This document shows positions 8,254-17,466 of a stretch of 64,000 nt of DNA, in pieces (position 1 is the first letter of the stretch; every line of letters begins with the position of its first letter). Source of the stretch: Chitinophaga japonensis. Its GTDB lineage: Bacteria > Bacteroidota > Bacteroidia > Chitinophagales > Chitinophagaceae. Position numbers and translations under genes: made by a program. The stretch is from positions 1,682,550 to 1,746,549 of the forward strand of contig NZ_VLLG01000002.1 of the NCBI RefSeq assembly GCF_007830125.1, written 5' to 3'. Below the pieces are notes generated by a model. That model had not been told where the DNA came from. It searched no databases and was given only the letters and a program-made list of their open reading frames with translations.

Positions 8254-8270
8254 CACCGTCCATAACGGTG
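8254..8270 (+). promoter_or_regulatory. Dyad CACCGT-N5-ACGGTG at 5' end of leader
   Basis: A perfect 6-bp inverted repeat with a five-base centre, starting seven bases after the -7 box. It could be a 5'-end stabilising hairpin or an operator. Confidence 0.35.
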
Positions 8271-8341
8271 AGGTATATTGGTGAAAAGTTTGGAATATTC
8301 TTTGTTATATTGTAAGTGACCAAATCGCAATTTTTCCAGTC

Positions 8342-9004
8342 ATGTTGGCGAGAGACCTCATATCAACAGTTCCTGTTCTGCATCCCATGGATTCAGCAGC
8401 CAGGGCTTTGCGCCTCATGAATGAGTATCACCTTACCCAACTGCCCATGGTGCTGGAGAACAAGTACCTGGTGATGGTAGAGGAAGATGATATCCTGGAC
8501 CTGGAAGACCCGGATACCCTCCTGGAGAACATGGAGTACAACGGCGGCAGGCCGGCCATTCCCGAGCACGTGCACTTCTACGAAGCCCTCAAGGTTTTCC
8601 ATGACCAGAAGCTGTCCGTACTGCCCGTTATCAGCAAGGACAATGAATACCTGGGCATACTGACCCGCGACAACCTGCTGGATGTGCTGGCGCAGTACAA
8701 CGGCGTAAAGGAGCCCGGCGGTATCCTGTCCCTGGAAATAGAGCCCCGCGATTACAGCCTCAGCGAAATAGCCCGTATCGCGGAATCCAATGACGTGATC
8801 CTGCTCAGCGTGAATACCATTACCAACCCCAACACCGGCCGCCTGGAAGTGCTGCTGAAAACCAACCGCCAGGAGCTGCAGTCCCTCATCGCCACCTTTG
8901 AGCGGTTTAAATATTACGTGGTGAGATATGCCATTTCCGCCGAGGAGGAAGAAGACACCCTCAAAAAGAATTACGACCTCCTGATGAACTACATCAGCCT
9001 GTAA
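8342..9004 (+). CDS. CBS-pair domain protein
   Basis: A 220-residue soluble protein with two CBS motifs (about residues 1-55 and 70-125) and a C-terminal region of about 85 residues that looks like an ACT-type or similar alpha/beta regulatory fold (EIARIAESNDVILLSVNTI). CBS pairs bind adenosyl nucleotides such as AMP, ATP or SAM and act as energy sensors. The linker between the CBS motifs is acidic (EEDDILDLEDPDTLLE). There is no enzymatic domain, so it probably regulates a partner. It precedes the Omp85-like and NAD kinase genes, but the promoter box at 9023 separates it from them. Confidence 0.85.
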   Translation: MLARDLISTVPVLHPMDSAARALRLMNEYHLTQLPMVLENKYLVMVEEDDILDLEDPDTLLENMEYNGGRPAIPEHVHFYEALKVFHDQKLSVLPVISKDNEYLGILTRDNLLDVLAQYNGVKEPGGILSLEIEPRDYSLSEIARIAESNDVILLSVNTITNPNTGRLEVLLKTNRQELQSLIATFERFKYYVVRYAISAEEEEDTLKKNYDLLMNYISL

Positions 9005-9022
9005 CATCGCTGCTTTTTTTAC

Positions 9023-9030
9023 TACCTTTG
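9023..9030 (+). promoter_or_regulatory. Promoter -7 box TACCTTTG
   Basis: An exact TAnnTTTG match 43 bases before the ATG of the Omp85-like gene. It may drive that gene and nadK, which follows after 18 bases. Confidence 0.5.
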
Positions 9031-9072
9031 CCGCTTTCCGGGTTTTTACAAAAGCGCTACTGTCACGATTGC

Positions 9073-10491
9073 ATGTTCAGGATCTGTTATCTGTCAGCCT
9101 TACTATGGCTCTGCTGCCTACGACCCTGCCGGGCGCAGGAGGCCGCAGCGTCAACGCTGGCTGTAGTAACGGATACCAGCTACATCGTGGTGCGCAATGT
9201 GACCATTACCGGCAATAAAAGGACCCGCAGCTCCTATGTGCTCCGCGAGCTAAGCTACCTGCCCGGGGATACCATCCGCTTAAAAGATCTATCCGCCACC
9301 CTGGAAGCCGGCCGCCGCCAGTTGATGAATACCACCCTCTTTCTCAATGTGATTGGCAATGTCAGGAACTGGGAGGGCCATTCCGCCGACCTGGTGTTTG
9401 AAGTGTACGAACGCTGGCCCCTGCTGGCGCTTCCCATCTTTAAGCTGGCAGACCGTAACTTCAACCAGTGGTGGGTGGAGCAGGGCAGGAGCCTGAACCG
9501 CGTGAACGTGGGCCTGAAAGGCACCCACAGCAATCTTACCGGCCGTAATGATTACCTGAACGGCATTGTGCAGATAGGCTATACCCAGCAACTGGCCTTT
9601 ACCTACAGCCTGCCCTACGTGGACAGGAGCTTCCGCCGGGGGATCGGCTTTACATTCGCCTATAGCCGTAACCGTGAGATCAACGACAGCTCCAGCGGCA
9701 ACAAGCAGGTGTTCTACCGGCGGGATAATTTCCTGCGGGAAGTGTACAATGTAGGCTTCAGCTATGCCTACCGCCGCGCCCTTCATACCCGCCACCAGGT
9801 ATTCCTTACCTATAATTTTGAAAAGATAGGCGACTCCGTGGCCCTGCACACACCCAACTACCTGGGCCGGGGCCGCAGCCGCATCCAGTACCTGGACCTG
9901 CTGTACCGTGTTTCCTACATCAAAGCGGATAGCTGGATCTATCCCCTCAAAGGCATTGCACTGGAAGGGGAGCTGGAAAAGCTGGGCATTGCCCCGCTGA
10001 ACGATATGGACCACTGGAAGATAAGGCTAAAGGCCAACCGCTACTGGCAGTTGTTCCCCCTTACCTATGGCGCCCTGGGCCTGAGGGGCCAGGCCAAGTT
10101 CCCGGCAGACCAGCCTTACCTGAACCAGCGGGCCATGGGTTACCAGGAAGATTACCTGCGCGGGTTGGAATACTATGTAGTGGACGGCACCAGTTTTTTT
10201 ATACTCAAGTCCACCCTGCGCAGGCAGGTTGCCGCTTTTGATGTGAAACTGCCCTGGGTGCCGCAGAAGTTCAATACGGTGAATGTACGGATGCTGCTGA
10301 AGATCTATGGCGATGCAGGCTATACCTACAGCAGGTTTCCGGGCAACGGCTTTTTGAACAACCGCATGTTGTACACCGGCGGTATCGGGATGGACATCGT
10401 TTCTTTTTATGATTCCTGTGTGCGGCTGGAATACAGCATCAACCAGTTAGGGCAAAAAGGGCTATTTTTACACACTAAAATTGATATGTGA
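9073..10491 (+). CDS. Omp85-superfamily outer-membrane protein (POTRA plus barrel)
   Basis: A 472-residue exported protein. A signal peptide (residues 1 to about 21, ending at CRAQEAAAS) is followed by a single POTRA-like domain beginning YIVVRNVTITGNKRTRSSYV, then DTIRLKDLSATLEAGRRQLM. The remainder is a beta-barrel with repeated amphipathic strands. It matches the short Bacteroidota BamA/TamA-like family rather than true BamA, which is encoded at 13325 and has five POTRA domains. I chose ATG 9073 over the upstream TTG 9028 because only it begins directly with a signal peptide and because the promoter box overlaps the TTG. A role in outer-membrane protein or lipid insertion is inferred from the family. 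Confidence 0.82.
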   Translation: MFRICYLSALLWLCCLRPCRAQEAAASTLAVVTDTSYIVVRNVTITGNKRTRSSYVLRELSYLPGDTIRLKDLSATLEAGRRQLMNTTLFLNVIGNVRNWEGHSADLVFEVYERWPLLALPIFKLADRNFNQWWVEQGRSLNRVNVGLKGTHSNLTGRNDYLNGIVQIGYTQQLAFTYSLPYVDRSFRRGIGFTFAYSRNREINDSSSGNKQVFYRRDNFLREVYNVGFSYAYRRALHTRHQVFLTYNFEKIGDSVALHTPNYLGRGRSRIQYLDLLYRVSYIKADSWIYPLKGIALEGELEKLGIAPLNDMDHWKIRLKANRYWQLFPLTYGALGLRGQAKFPADQPYLNQRAMGYQEDYLRGLEYYVVDGTSFFILKSTLRRQVAAFDVKLPWVPQKFNTVNVRMLLKIYGDAGYTYSRFPGNGFLNNRMLYTGGIGMDIVSFYDSCVRLEYSINQLGQKGLFLHTKIDM

Positions 10492-10509
10492 TAAAACAGC
10501 GGATCCAAC

Positions 10510-11397
10510 ATGCAAATTGCCCTTTATAGTCGTGGATTTATTACAGAAGACCTGGCCAATATCCGGCAGTTGCTGGATGAACTGCAACGGCAGGAGATCA
10601 CCGCGGTTATTTACGAGCCGTTTTATCATAGCCTGCAGCCGCATATTCCTTTTAAGGAGCGGCCGGCCACCTTTTCCCGTGCGGAAGACCTGAACAGCAT
10701 GACCATAGAATGCCTGGTAAGCCTGGGCGGAGACGGTACCCTGCTGGATACGGTATGCTATGTACGGGATAAGAACATCCCGGTGCTGGGCGTCAACTTC
10801 GGCCGGCTGGGTTTCCTGGCCAGTATTGGCAAGGAGGAGATACAGGCCGCCGTGCATGCGCTGCTGCACCGCACATACGTAGTGGATAAAAGGACCCTGC
10901 TGCACCTGGACGCCAACATTCCCCTGTTTGGCGATGTGCCTTATGCGCTCAATGACTTTACCATTCACAAAAAGGATACTTCCGCCATGGTAAAGATCCA
11001 CACGTACCTGAACGGCGCTTTCCTGAACACTTACTGGGCCGATGGGTTGATCGTGTCCACGCCCACCGGGTCTACCGGGTACTCCCTCAGTTGCGGCGGG
11101 CCGGTGGTGTTTCCGGAGGCGGGCAGCTTTGTGATCACGCCGGTAGCGCCGCATAACCTGAATGTACGGCCTATCGTGGTGCCGGATAACAATATCATAT
11201 CCTTTGAGGTGGAAGGCCGCAGCGACCTGTTTTTATGTACGCTGGACAGCCGGATGGAGACAATTGACAATACCGTGCAACTGGCTGTGAAGAAAGAGGA
11301 GTTCAAGCTCAGCCTCTTACGCCTGGACGATGGCAATTTCCTGCATACCCTTCGTCACAAGCTTTTATGGGGCATAGATGCCAGGAACCCTAAATGA
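10510..11397 (+). CDS. nadK: NAD kinase
   Basis: A 295-residue cytoplasmic NAD kinase that phosphorylates NAD to NADP using ATP or polyphosphate. The diagnostic GGDGT lies at residues 73-77, followed by VLGVNFGRLGFLA; the second signature TPTGSTGYSLSCGGPV lies near 184-199 and forms part of the NAD site. The central NDFTIHKKD segment corresponds to the conserved NE/ND motif. The length is normal. It sits 18 bases after the Omp85-like gene, an adjacency that probably reflects one transcript. Confidence 0.95.
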   Translation: MQIALYSRGFITEDLANIRQLLDELQRQEITAVIYEPFYHSLQPHIPFKERPATFSRAEDLNSMTIECLVSLGGDGTLLDTVCYVRDKNIPVLGVNFGRLGFLASIGKEEIQAAVHALLHRTYVVDKRTLLHLDANIPLFGDVPYALNDFTIHKKDTSAMVKIHTYLNGAFLNTYWADGLIVSTPTGSTGYSLSCGGPVVFPEAGSFVITPVAPHNLNVRPIVVPDNNIISFEVEGRSDLFLCTLDSRMETIDNTVQLAVKKEEFKLSLLRLDDGNFLHTLRHKLLWGIDARNPK

Positions 11398-11413
11398 TGT
11401 ACACATTATTTCC

Positions 11414-11421
11414 TACATTTG
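11414..11421 (+). promoter_or_regulatory. Promoter -7 box TACATTTG
   Basis: An exact TAnnTTTG match 55 bases before the DUF6089-type gene; no clear -33 box. Confidence 0.45.
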
Positions 11422-11475
11422 TTTATTTTGTAATACCAAAAGCAGGGATTATCGCGTTTAAGAAGGACCGAATTT

Positions 11476-12342
11476 ATGCAAAAACCTTTTTTTTACTCTA
11501 AGCGTATCGTTACTTCCGGCCTTATTGCCCTGGGAATGTTACTGGCCAGCCCTGTTTTGGCGCAGAATGAACTGCAGTATGTAGGAGAGCTGGGTTTTTC
11601 CGTAGGCGGGGCCCAGTATTTCGGGGACCTCAACACCGGGGGCGCCCTGAACACCATTAAGCCCACCGTTGGCATTTTCTACCGTAAATATCTCAACGAC
11701 TATATCGGCGTAAGAGCCCATTTCCGCGTTTCGCAACTGGGTTATTCCGACGTGTATAATACCAATGAGTTCCAGCGCCGGCGCAACCTGAGCTTCAACA
11801 GCCAGGTATATGAGCTGGATCTGCAGGGCGACTTCAATTTCTTCCGTTTTGAGCCAGGCAGCTACCGCTATCGCTTCTCGCCTTATTTTACCGGTGGGGT
11901 GGGGCTTTTTCATTTTAATCCCTATGCCTACCTGGACGGCCAGCGTTACGACCTGCAGCCCCTGCGCACGGAAGGCCAGGGCTCTGCCCAGTACCCGGAC
12001 CGTAAGCCTTACGGCCTGGTATCCTACGCTTTTTTGCTGGGCGGCGGTTTCAAATACAACATTTCCCGGTCGGTGAACATCGGCCTGGAGCTATTGTACC
12101 GTTTTACGCAAACGGATTACCTGGACGATGTCAGCAAGACCTACGCCGGCGCGGCCCTTTTCCCGCCCAAGCCTAACGGGGAAAATACCGTGGCCTACCT
12201 CCTGCAGGACCGTTCCTATGCCACCGGCGACCCCATAGGAGTAGCAGGGCGCCAGCGGGGCAATAGCCGGGACAAGGACCAGTTTGTTTCCCTGGAATTT
12301 ACTATCAGCATTCTCTTCACCTCCTATCGCTGTAAATTTTAG
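11476..12342 (+). CDS. DUF6089-type outer-membrane beta-barrel protein
   Basis: A 288-residue exported protein with a signal peptide ending at ASPVLAQNE and a beta-barrel pattern throughout. The opening QYVGELGFSVGGAQYFGDLN and the following IKPTVGIFYRKYLNDYIGVR match the DUF6089 family common in Chitinophagaceae and relatives, which is placed near nadK and uppS-bamA in this group. The last residues end in an aromatic-rich strand (LFTSYRCKF) as expected for barrel insertion by BamA. Its function is not known; the context with BamA, Skp-like chaperones and undecaprenyl-diphosphate synthase suggests an envelope role. Confidence 0.82.
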   Translation: MQKPFFYSKRIVTSGLIALGMLLASPVLAQNELQYVGELGFSVGGAQYFGDLNTGGALNTIKPTVGIFYRKYLNDYIGVRAHFRVSQLGYSDVYNTNEFQRRRNLSFNSQVYELDLQGDFNFFRFEPGSYRYRFSPYFTGGVGLFHFNPYAYLDGQRYDLQPLRTEGQGSAQYPDRKPYGLVSYAFLLGGGFKYNISRSVNIGLELLYRFTQTDYLDDVSKTYAGAALFPPKPNGENTVAYLLQDRSYATGDPIGVAGRQRGNSRDKDQFVSLEFTISILFTSYRCKF

Positions 12343-12352
12343 TTGACAGACA

Positions 12353-12441
12353 GCAGTTTGCAGTTGGCAGTTATGAAACCGCCAATTGTCGATTTTACTC
12401 CTGGCCAACGACTGCCAACTGCCGACTGCCAACTGCAAACT
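12353..12441. repeat. Long intergenic inverted repeat, GCAGTT-type
   Basis: The 17 bases at 12355-12371 (AGTTTGCAGTTGGCAGT) are perfectly complementary to 12425-12441. Both arms consist of tandem degenerate CAGTT(G/T)GCAGT units, with extra partial units at 12409-12424. The spacer is about 53 bases. It lies just after the DUF6089-type gene and before the uppS promoter, and probably ends the upstream transcript. The overlapping open frame that extends uppS upstream through this repeat is not coding. Confidence 0.75.
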
Positions 12442-12523
12442 CCCAACCAGCGGGCTTTCGCTGTTAAAACTACGTTAAAACACCTTGCCGTACTTTGCTG
12501 CAAGAGGCATATATCTATTTTTG

Positions 12524-12531
12524 TATCTTTG
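12524..12531 (+). promoter_or_regulatory. Promoter -7 box TATCTTTG before uppS
   Basis: An exact TAnnTTTG match 51 bases before the uppS ATG. It probably drives uppS-bamA and perhaps the two ompH genes. Confidence 0.5.
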
Positions 12532-12582
12532 CACACTTTTAGTAAATCATCTGTTATTCTGTTTAATACGCCTGAAACACTC

Positions 12583-13344
12583 ATGAGTTTGAAGGATAAA
12601 CTAGACTTGCAACGGTTGCCGCGCCATATTGCTATCATTATGGACGGGAACGGCCGTTGGGCAAAGGAGAAGGGGCAGGACAGGCTTTATGGTCATCATG
12701 AAGGGGTGGAAAGTGTGCGGAACATCGTGGAGGCCACTGCCGAGCTGGGGATCGGGTACCTGACCCTGTATGCCTTTTCTACAGAGAACTGGGACCGCCC
12801 GGTGTATGAAGTGAATGGTATCATGGAACTGCTGGTGAACACCATCCGGAAGGAAGTGAATACGCTCACCAAAAACAATATAAAACTGCACGTAATCGGG
12901 GATATGGACATGCTGCCGGCACAATGCCAGCAGGAAATGGAAGAGGCGATTGCCATTACGGCAGGTAATACGGGCCTTAACCTGGTGATGGCGCTGAGCT
13001 ACAGCGCGCGCTGGGAGATCGTGAATGCAGCCCGGAAAATAGCGGCAGACGTAAAGTCCGGCAAACTGGCGCCGGAAAATATATCCCAGGACGTATGGCA
13101 GCAATACCTATGTACTGCCGCACTGCCGGACCCCGAGCTGATGATCAGGACCAGCGGGGAATGCAGGATCAGTAACTTCTTATTGTACCAACTGGCTTAC
13201 GCGGAACTGTATTTCACTGACACCCGTTGGCCCGATTTCCGCAAAGAAAATCTTTACGAAGCCATCTTAAACTATCAAACCAGAGAAAGGCGTTTTGGCA
13301 AAACAAGCGAACAAATCCAGCAGAATGAAGAAATTATTTCCTAA
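12583..13344 (+). CDS. uppS: Isoprenyl transferase (undecaprenyl-diphosphate synthase)
   Basis: A 253-residue cis-prenyltransferase that extends farnesyl diphosphate to the C55 carrier lipid of cell-wall and polysaccharide synthesis. HIAIIMDGNGRWAK near residue 16 carries the catalytic Asp and the diphosphate-binding loop. YLTLYAFSTENW near 64, and DPELMIRTSGECRISNFLLY with the C-terminal YFTDTRWPDF, complete the family signatures. I took ATG 12583; the open frame extends upstream to 12343 but only through an inverted repeat. The 3' end overlaps the bamA start by 20 bases, so the two are translationally linked. Confidence 0.95.
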   Translation: MSLKDKLDLQRLPRHIAIIMDGNGRWAKEKGQDRLYGHHEGVESVRNIVEATAELGIGYLTLYAFSTENWDRPVYEVNGIMELLVNTIRKEVNTLTKNNIKLHVIGDMDMLPAQCQQEMEEAIAITAGNTGLNLVMALSYSARWEIVNAARKIAADVKSGKLAPENISQDVWQQYLCTAALPDPELMIRTSGECRISNFLLYQLAYAELYFTDTRWPDFRKENLYEAILNYQTRERRFGKTSEQIQQNEEIIS

Positions 13345-16063
13345 GAGCCTACTGGCCATAGCTTTATGTTGCAGTGCAGGCATTCGTGTATCCGCCCAAC
13401 AGAAAGATACCATACCCGTGCCTGTAACCAGCCAGCCACAAGTGCCCATGGCTTTGGGAAATCCCCAGCAATACGAGATCGCTGAAATTACCGTTACCGG
13501 TACCCAGTACCTCGACAAATCACTGCTGATCTCCCTGTCTGGCCTGAATGTAGGTGACAAGGTGGTATATCCCGGCGGCGACCAGTTTGCCAAGGCGATA
13601 CAAACGCTCTGGGGCCAACGCCTTTTTGCGAACGTAGCCATTTACGTCACCAAAGTGGAAGATGGCAAAATATGGCTGGAAATAAACCTGACGGAAAGGC
13701 CCCGCCTTGCCAATTTCATATTCCGGGGGATCAAGAAATCCGAAGCGGAAGACCTGGCCAAAAAGGCCACCCTCCGCAAAGGAAGCGTGATCACCGAAAG
13801 CATGAAGCAGAACACCATCGCGGTGATCCGCAAGAACTACGAGGAGAAAGGCTTCCGGAATGTGACCGTAAATGTGACCGAGCGTACCGATACCTCCCAG
13901 GTTAACTCTGCGGACGTGATCTTTACGGTTATCAAAGGGAATAAGGTAAAGATTAATGATATAAACATAGTTGGTAATCAGAATATATCGGATGCGAAGA
14001 TCAAGAAGAAGATGAAGGGCACCAAGGAGCGTACCCGCTTTACCCTGCACCCGGACGAGTACCAGGTATATACCGACTCGGTAGAACAACAATCCGACTA
14101 CTGGAGAACATTCGGCTTCCTGGTGCCTACCCGCACCGCGGAAGCGCTGGACCCTTATTTCCGTTTCAAGCTCTTTACCTCCGCCAAGTTTAACGAAACC
14201 AAGTACATGGAGGACAAGGAGAAGGTGATTGCCTACTACAATTCACAGGGCTTCCGCGATGCGCAGATACTGAGGGATACCACGTATAAAACGCCCGCCG
14301 GTGGCCTGAACATAGACATGGAGATGCTGGAGGGCAGGAAATATTACTTTGGCGATATTACCTGGAAAGGTAATGCCCGCTATAACGATTCCCTGCTCAC
14401 CCGCGTATTGGGCATCAAGAAGGGCGATACCTATAACCTGGAGCTGCTGGAAAAGCGCCTGGGCAAGCAGCTTTCTCCCGAAGGCGGCGATATCAGCGGC
14501 CTGTATATGGACTACGGCTACCTGTTCTTCCGGGTAGACCCGGTGGAAGTGGGTATCCATGGCGATACCATCGACTACGAGATCCGCATCACGGAAGGTC
14601 CGCAGGCCACCATCAAGGAAGTACGTATATCCGGTAACGATAAGACCAATGAGCACGTGATACGTCGTGAGCTGCGTACCCTGCCCGGTGAGAAATTCAG
14701 CCGTGCAGACCTGATCCGCTCACAGCGCCAGATCGCGAACCTGGGCTATTTCAACCCGGAAACAATCGGCATCAACCCGGTGCCCAATATACAGGACGGT
14801 ACCGTAGATATTGATTATAAGGTGGAAGAGAAAGCCAATGACCAGTTGGAGCTGTCTGCCGGCTGGGGTGGTTATATCGGTCTTACCGGTACGCTGGGCG
14901 TAACGTTCAACAACTTCTCCCTGCGCAACATCTTCCGCAAGGAAAGCTGGGACCCGCTGCCTAGCGGCGATGGCCAGAAGCTGTCCGTGAGGGTATCCTC
15001 CAACGGCCGGGCCTACCGCTCCTATAACTTCTCCTTTACGGAGCCCTGGCTGGGAGGCAAGAAGCAGAACCAGTTCTCCGTTAGCTTCTACAGCAGCTAC
15101 CAGAACCCGAGCGCGTACAACGAATATATTTATGGTACCACCACCAGCGAGGATGCCTACTTCAAGGTGCTGGGCGCTTCCGTATCCCTGGGTAAGCAAC
15201 TGAAATGGCCCGATGACTATTTCACACTGATCTACTCACTGAACTACCAGCAGTACAAGCTGAAGAACTATAACTATTTCAATATACCCGGCTTTGACGA
15301 CGGTACTTCCAACAATATCAGCTTTAAGCTGACGCTGGCCCGCTCTTCCGTGGACCAGCAGATCTTCCCCAGGAGCGGTTCCAACTTCATGCTCAGCGGG
15401 CAGTTCACGCCGCCGTACTCTGTATTCAATCCCGAAAAGGACTATACGAAGGAGCCGATCTCCGACCAGTTTAACTTCATCGAGTACCAGAAGTACCGCT
15501 TCAATGCGGAATGGTATGTACCGCTGAGCCGTCCCAAAGGCACGGACAACAAATCCTTCGTGCTGAAAGTGGCCGCCAAGTTCGGTTACATCAGCCGGTA
15601 TAATAACCGTACCACCCTGTCGCCCTTTGGCCGCTTTGAGCTGGGTGGCGATGGTTTGAGCAACTTCGCCATTTACGACCGCGACATCATCTCGCAGCGT
15701 GGTTACCCGGTATATTATACCAGCAATCCCAAGCTGAACCCGGAAAACGGGCAGCCCGTTGGTTATGAAGGCTTTACCATCTTCAATAAATACGTGATGG
15801 AATTGCGTTACCCGCTCAGCCTCAACCCCAGCTCCACCATCTTCGGGCTGGCGTTCCTGGAAGCGGCCAACGGTTACCGCGATTTCAACGAATATAACCC
15901 GTTCCGCCTGCGTCGCTCTGCCGGCCTGGGTATGCGCTTCTACCTGCCCATGTTTGGCCTGCTTGGTTTTGACTATGGCATAGGTTTTGACCGTCTCACC
16001 CCCGGCAATGGTTTGAAGGATGCAGCTAAGTTCACCTTTATGTTAGGCTTTGAGCCGGAATGA
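13325..16063 (+). CDS. bamA: Outer-membrane protein assembly factor BamA
   Basis: A 912-residue BamA, the core of the machine that inserts beta-barrel proteins into the outer membrane. A signal peptide ends near VSAQQKD. Five POTRA domains follow to about residue 480; typical starts are IAEITVTGTQYLDKSLL, KINDINIVGNQNISDAK and IKEVRISGNDKTNEHVI. The rest is a 16-strand-type barrel with the family motif GFDRLTPG near the end in place of the VRGF/Y-type loop and a C-terminal strand FTFMLGFEPE. I chose ATG 13325 because it starts the signal peptide; TTG 13295 would add ten charged residues. It is followed by two Skp-like chaperone genes. Confidence 0.95.
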   Translation: MKKLFPKSLLAIALCCSAGIRVSAQQKDTIPVPVTSQPQVPMALGNPQQYEIAEITVTGTQYLDKSLLISLSGLNVGDKVVYPGGDQFAKAIQTLWGQRLFANVAIYVTKVEDGKIWLEINLTERPRLANFIFRGIKKSEAEDLAKKATLRKGSVITESMKQNTIAVIRKNYEEKGFRNVTVNVTERTDTSQVNSADVIFTVIKGNKVKINDINIVGNQNISDAKIKKKMKGTKERTRFTLHPDEYQVYTDSVEQQSDYWRTFGFLVPTRTAEALDPYFRFKLFTSAKFNETKYMEDKEKVIAYYNSQGFRDAQILRDTTYKTPAGGLNIDMEMLEGRKYYFGDITWKGNARYNDSLLTRVLGIKKGDTYNLELLEKRLGKQLSPEGGDISGLYMDYGYLFFRVDPVEVGIHGDTIDYEIRITEGPQATIKEVRISGNDKTNEHVIRRELRTLPGEKFSRADLIRSQRQIANLGYFNPETIGINPVPNIQDGTVDIDYKVEEKANDQLELSAGWGGYIGLTGTLGVTFNNFSLRNIFRKESWDPLPSGDGQKLSVRVSSNGRAYRSYNFSFTEPWLGGKKQNQFSVSFYSSYQNPSAYNEYIYGTTTSEDAYFKVLGASVSLGKQLKWPDDYFTLIYSLNYQQYKLKNYNYFNIPGFDDGTSNNISFKLTLARSSVDQQIFPRSGSNFMLSGQFTPPYSVFNPEKDYTKEPISDQFNFIEYQKYRFNAEWYVPLSRPKGTDNKSFVLKVAAKFGYISRYNNRTTLSPFGRFELGGDGLSNFAIYDRDIISQRGYPVYYTSNPKLNPENGQPVGYEGFTIFNKYVMELRYPLSLNPSSTIFGLAFLEAANGYRDFNEYNPFRLRRSAGLGMRFYLPMFGLLGFDYGIGFDRLTPGNGLKDAAKFTFMLGFEPE

Positions 16064-16130
16064 TGTTATACTTGATTTTAAATTATATATTGCAATACTG
16101 TTAAGTTGCGAATTAAAAAATAGGGAAAGA

Positions 16131-16646
16131 ATGAAAAAATTATTCATCACATTAGCTGTTATCCTTGCCGCCACGTTTGCCGCCAATGCCCAACGGTATT
16201 GTGTGATAGATACCAAATATATCCTGGAGAGCATACCGGAATACAAGGAGGCGCAAACAAAGCTGGACGCTATTGCGGAACAGTGGCAGAAAGAAGTGGA
16301 TGCCCGCTTCCAGGAGATCGATAAAATGTACAAGGCATACCAGGCGGAAGAGGTAATGCTCACGGAAGAACTGAAGCAGAAAAGGGAGGACGAGATCATT
16401 GAAAAGGAAAAAGAAGCAAAGGAGTTGCAGCGCAAGCGTTTCGGCTACGAAGGGGACCTGTTCAAAAAGAGGGAGGAACTGATAAAACCTATCCAGGACA
16501 AGATCTATAACGCGGTGCAGAAGCTGGCCGCCAGCAGGATGTATGATTTCGTGCTGGACAAGTCTGCCGGCATCACCGTCATCTTCTCCGATCCCAAACT
16601 GGATAAAAGCGAGGACATATTGCGGTCGTTAGGCGTAAAGAAGTAA
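16131..16646 (+). CDS. OmpH/Skp family periplasmic chaperone (first copy)
   Basis: A 171-residue periplasmic protein with a signal peptide ending FAANAQRY. The start of the mature part, YCVIDTKYILESIPEYKEAQ, and a long charged coiled coil (about 45-125) match the OmpH/Skp family, which holds outer-membrane proteins in solution on their way to BamA. The C-terminal strand segment YDFVLDKSAGITVIFSDP closes the trimer body. ATG 16131 starts the signal peptide. It lies 67 bases after bamA and 51 bases before a second member. Confidence 0.92.
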   Translation: MKKLFITLAVILAATFAANAQRYCVIDTKYILESIPEYKEAQTKLDAIAEQWQKEVDARFQEIDKMYKAYQAEEVMLTEELKQKREDEIIEKEKEAKELQRKRFGYEGDLFKKREELIKPIQDKIYNAVQKLAASRMYDFVLDKSAGITVIFSDPKLDKSEDILRSLGVKK

Positions 16647-16697
16647 ACCATTTTTTAACCAATAAGTTTTCAGATTTTTTTAAACACAGACAACATC

Positions 16698-17207
16698 ATG
16701 AAGAAGTTCGTAATTATTGCATTTGTGGCCGTTTCCGGGTTATTCAGCGCAAGTGTGATGGCGCAATCCAAAATAGCTCACATTAACACCCAGGCACTGC
16801 TGGATGCCATGCCCGAAACCAAAACAGCGCAAACTACCCTGCAAACCTATGCCCAGAGCCTGGAAACAGACGGAAAAGCCCTGGTGGAAGAGTATACCAA
16901 GAAAATGAAGGAATTTGACGAGAAAGCCGCCAGCATGACAGATAACATGAAGGAGATCAAAGGCAAGGAGATCCAGGACATACAGCGCCGTATTGAAGAG
17001 TACCGCAATGCTGCAGACCAGAAGATCGACGCTAAACGCCAGGAAGTGCTGAAGCCTATCTATGACAAGGCCCGTAAGGCGATAGAAGACGTAGCCAAGG
17101 AAAAAGGCTATAACTATGTGGTAGACAGCTCTGTAGGCGTACTGCTGGTATCACCTGCCGGTGACGACCTGCTGGCTGCTGTAAAGACCAAGCTGGGGAT
17201 TAAATAA
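16698..17207 (+). CDS. OmpH/Skp family periplasmic chaperone (second copy)
   Basis: A 169-residue paralogue of the preceding gene with the same plan: signal peptide to SVMAQSK, strand IAHINTQALLDAMPETKTAQ, coiled-coil arms with many Lys, Glu and Gln residues, and closing strand YNYVVDSSVGVLLVSPAGDD. The two copies differ widely in the arm sequence, so the duplication is old and the client range may differ. A strong terminator follows 18 bases after the stop codon, marking the end of the bamA transcript. Confidence 0.93.
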   Translation: MKKFVIIAFVAVSGLFSASVMAQSKIAHINTQALLDAMPETKTAQTTLQTYAQSLETDGKALVEEYTKKMKEFDEKAASMTDNMKEIKGKEIQDIQRRIEEYRNAADQKIDAKRQEVLKPIYDKARKAIEDVAKEKGYNYVVDSSVGVLLVSPAGDDLLAAVKTKLGIK

Positions 17208-17225
17208 TTGAAATAAGTCATTTGT

Positions 17226-17261
17226 AAAAGCCTGTTCGCCGGCCGGCAGAGCAGGCTTTTT
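17226..17261 (+). terminator. Rho-independent terminator after ompH pair
   Basis: AAAAGCCTG (17226-17234) pairs with CAGGCTTTT (17252-17260), with a GC-rich loop and a T-rich tail. Confidence 0.85.
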
Positions 17262-17305
17262 ACGTTTGAGGGCAAATTTTTCTTTACAATTTAAAGAATA
17301 TCTGC

Positions 17306-17313
17306 TACCTTTG
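17306..17313 (+). promoter_or_regulatory. Promoter -7 box TACCTTTG of rpmH operon
   Basis: An exact TAnnTTTG match. The leader to rpmH would be about 185 bases, long for a ribosomal protein gene, and contains a TAGTATAGTA motif and a start-codon hairpin. Confidence 0.55.
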
Positions 17314-17353
17314 CCTTCCATTTTGAAAACAGGGTATCCGTCTCCGGCGGATC

Positions 17354-17363
17354 TAGTATAGTA
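17354..17363 (+). promoter_or_regulatory. Recurrent 10-mer TAGTATAGTA, copy 1
   Basis: The first of four identical 10-mers found in intergenic DNA of this window (others at 39008, 61398 and, reversed, 61727). Here it lies in the rpmH leader about 40 bases after the promoter box. Its role is unknown. Confidence 0.4.
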
Positions 17364-17466
17364 CAGGTAAAAACAAAAATTGAAATGAAACGACCTTGCT
17401 AACACCAATAGCGGCAGATGTGATGCTGAAAGTGCTGCTGCTGAATAGGGTAAAATAGCATGGGAG

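Noticed and set aside
12343..12582. In-frame 80-codon extension of uppS
   Set aside because: It runs through an inverted repeat and a promoter box, and the conserved protein starts at 12583.
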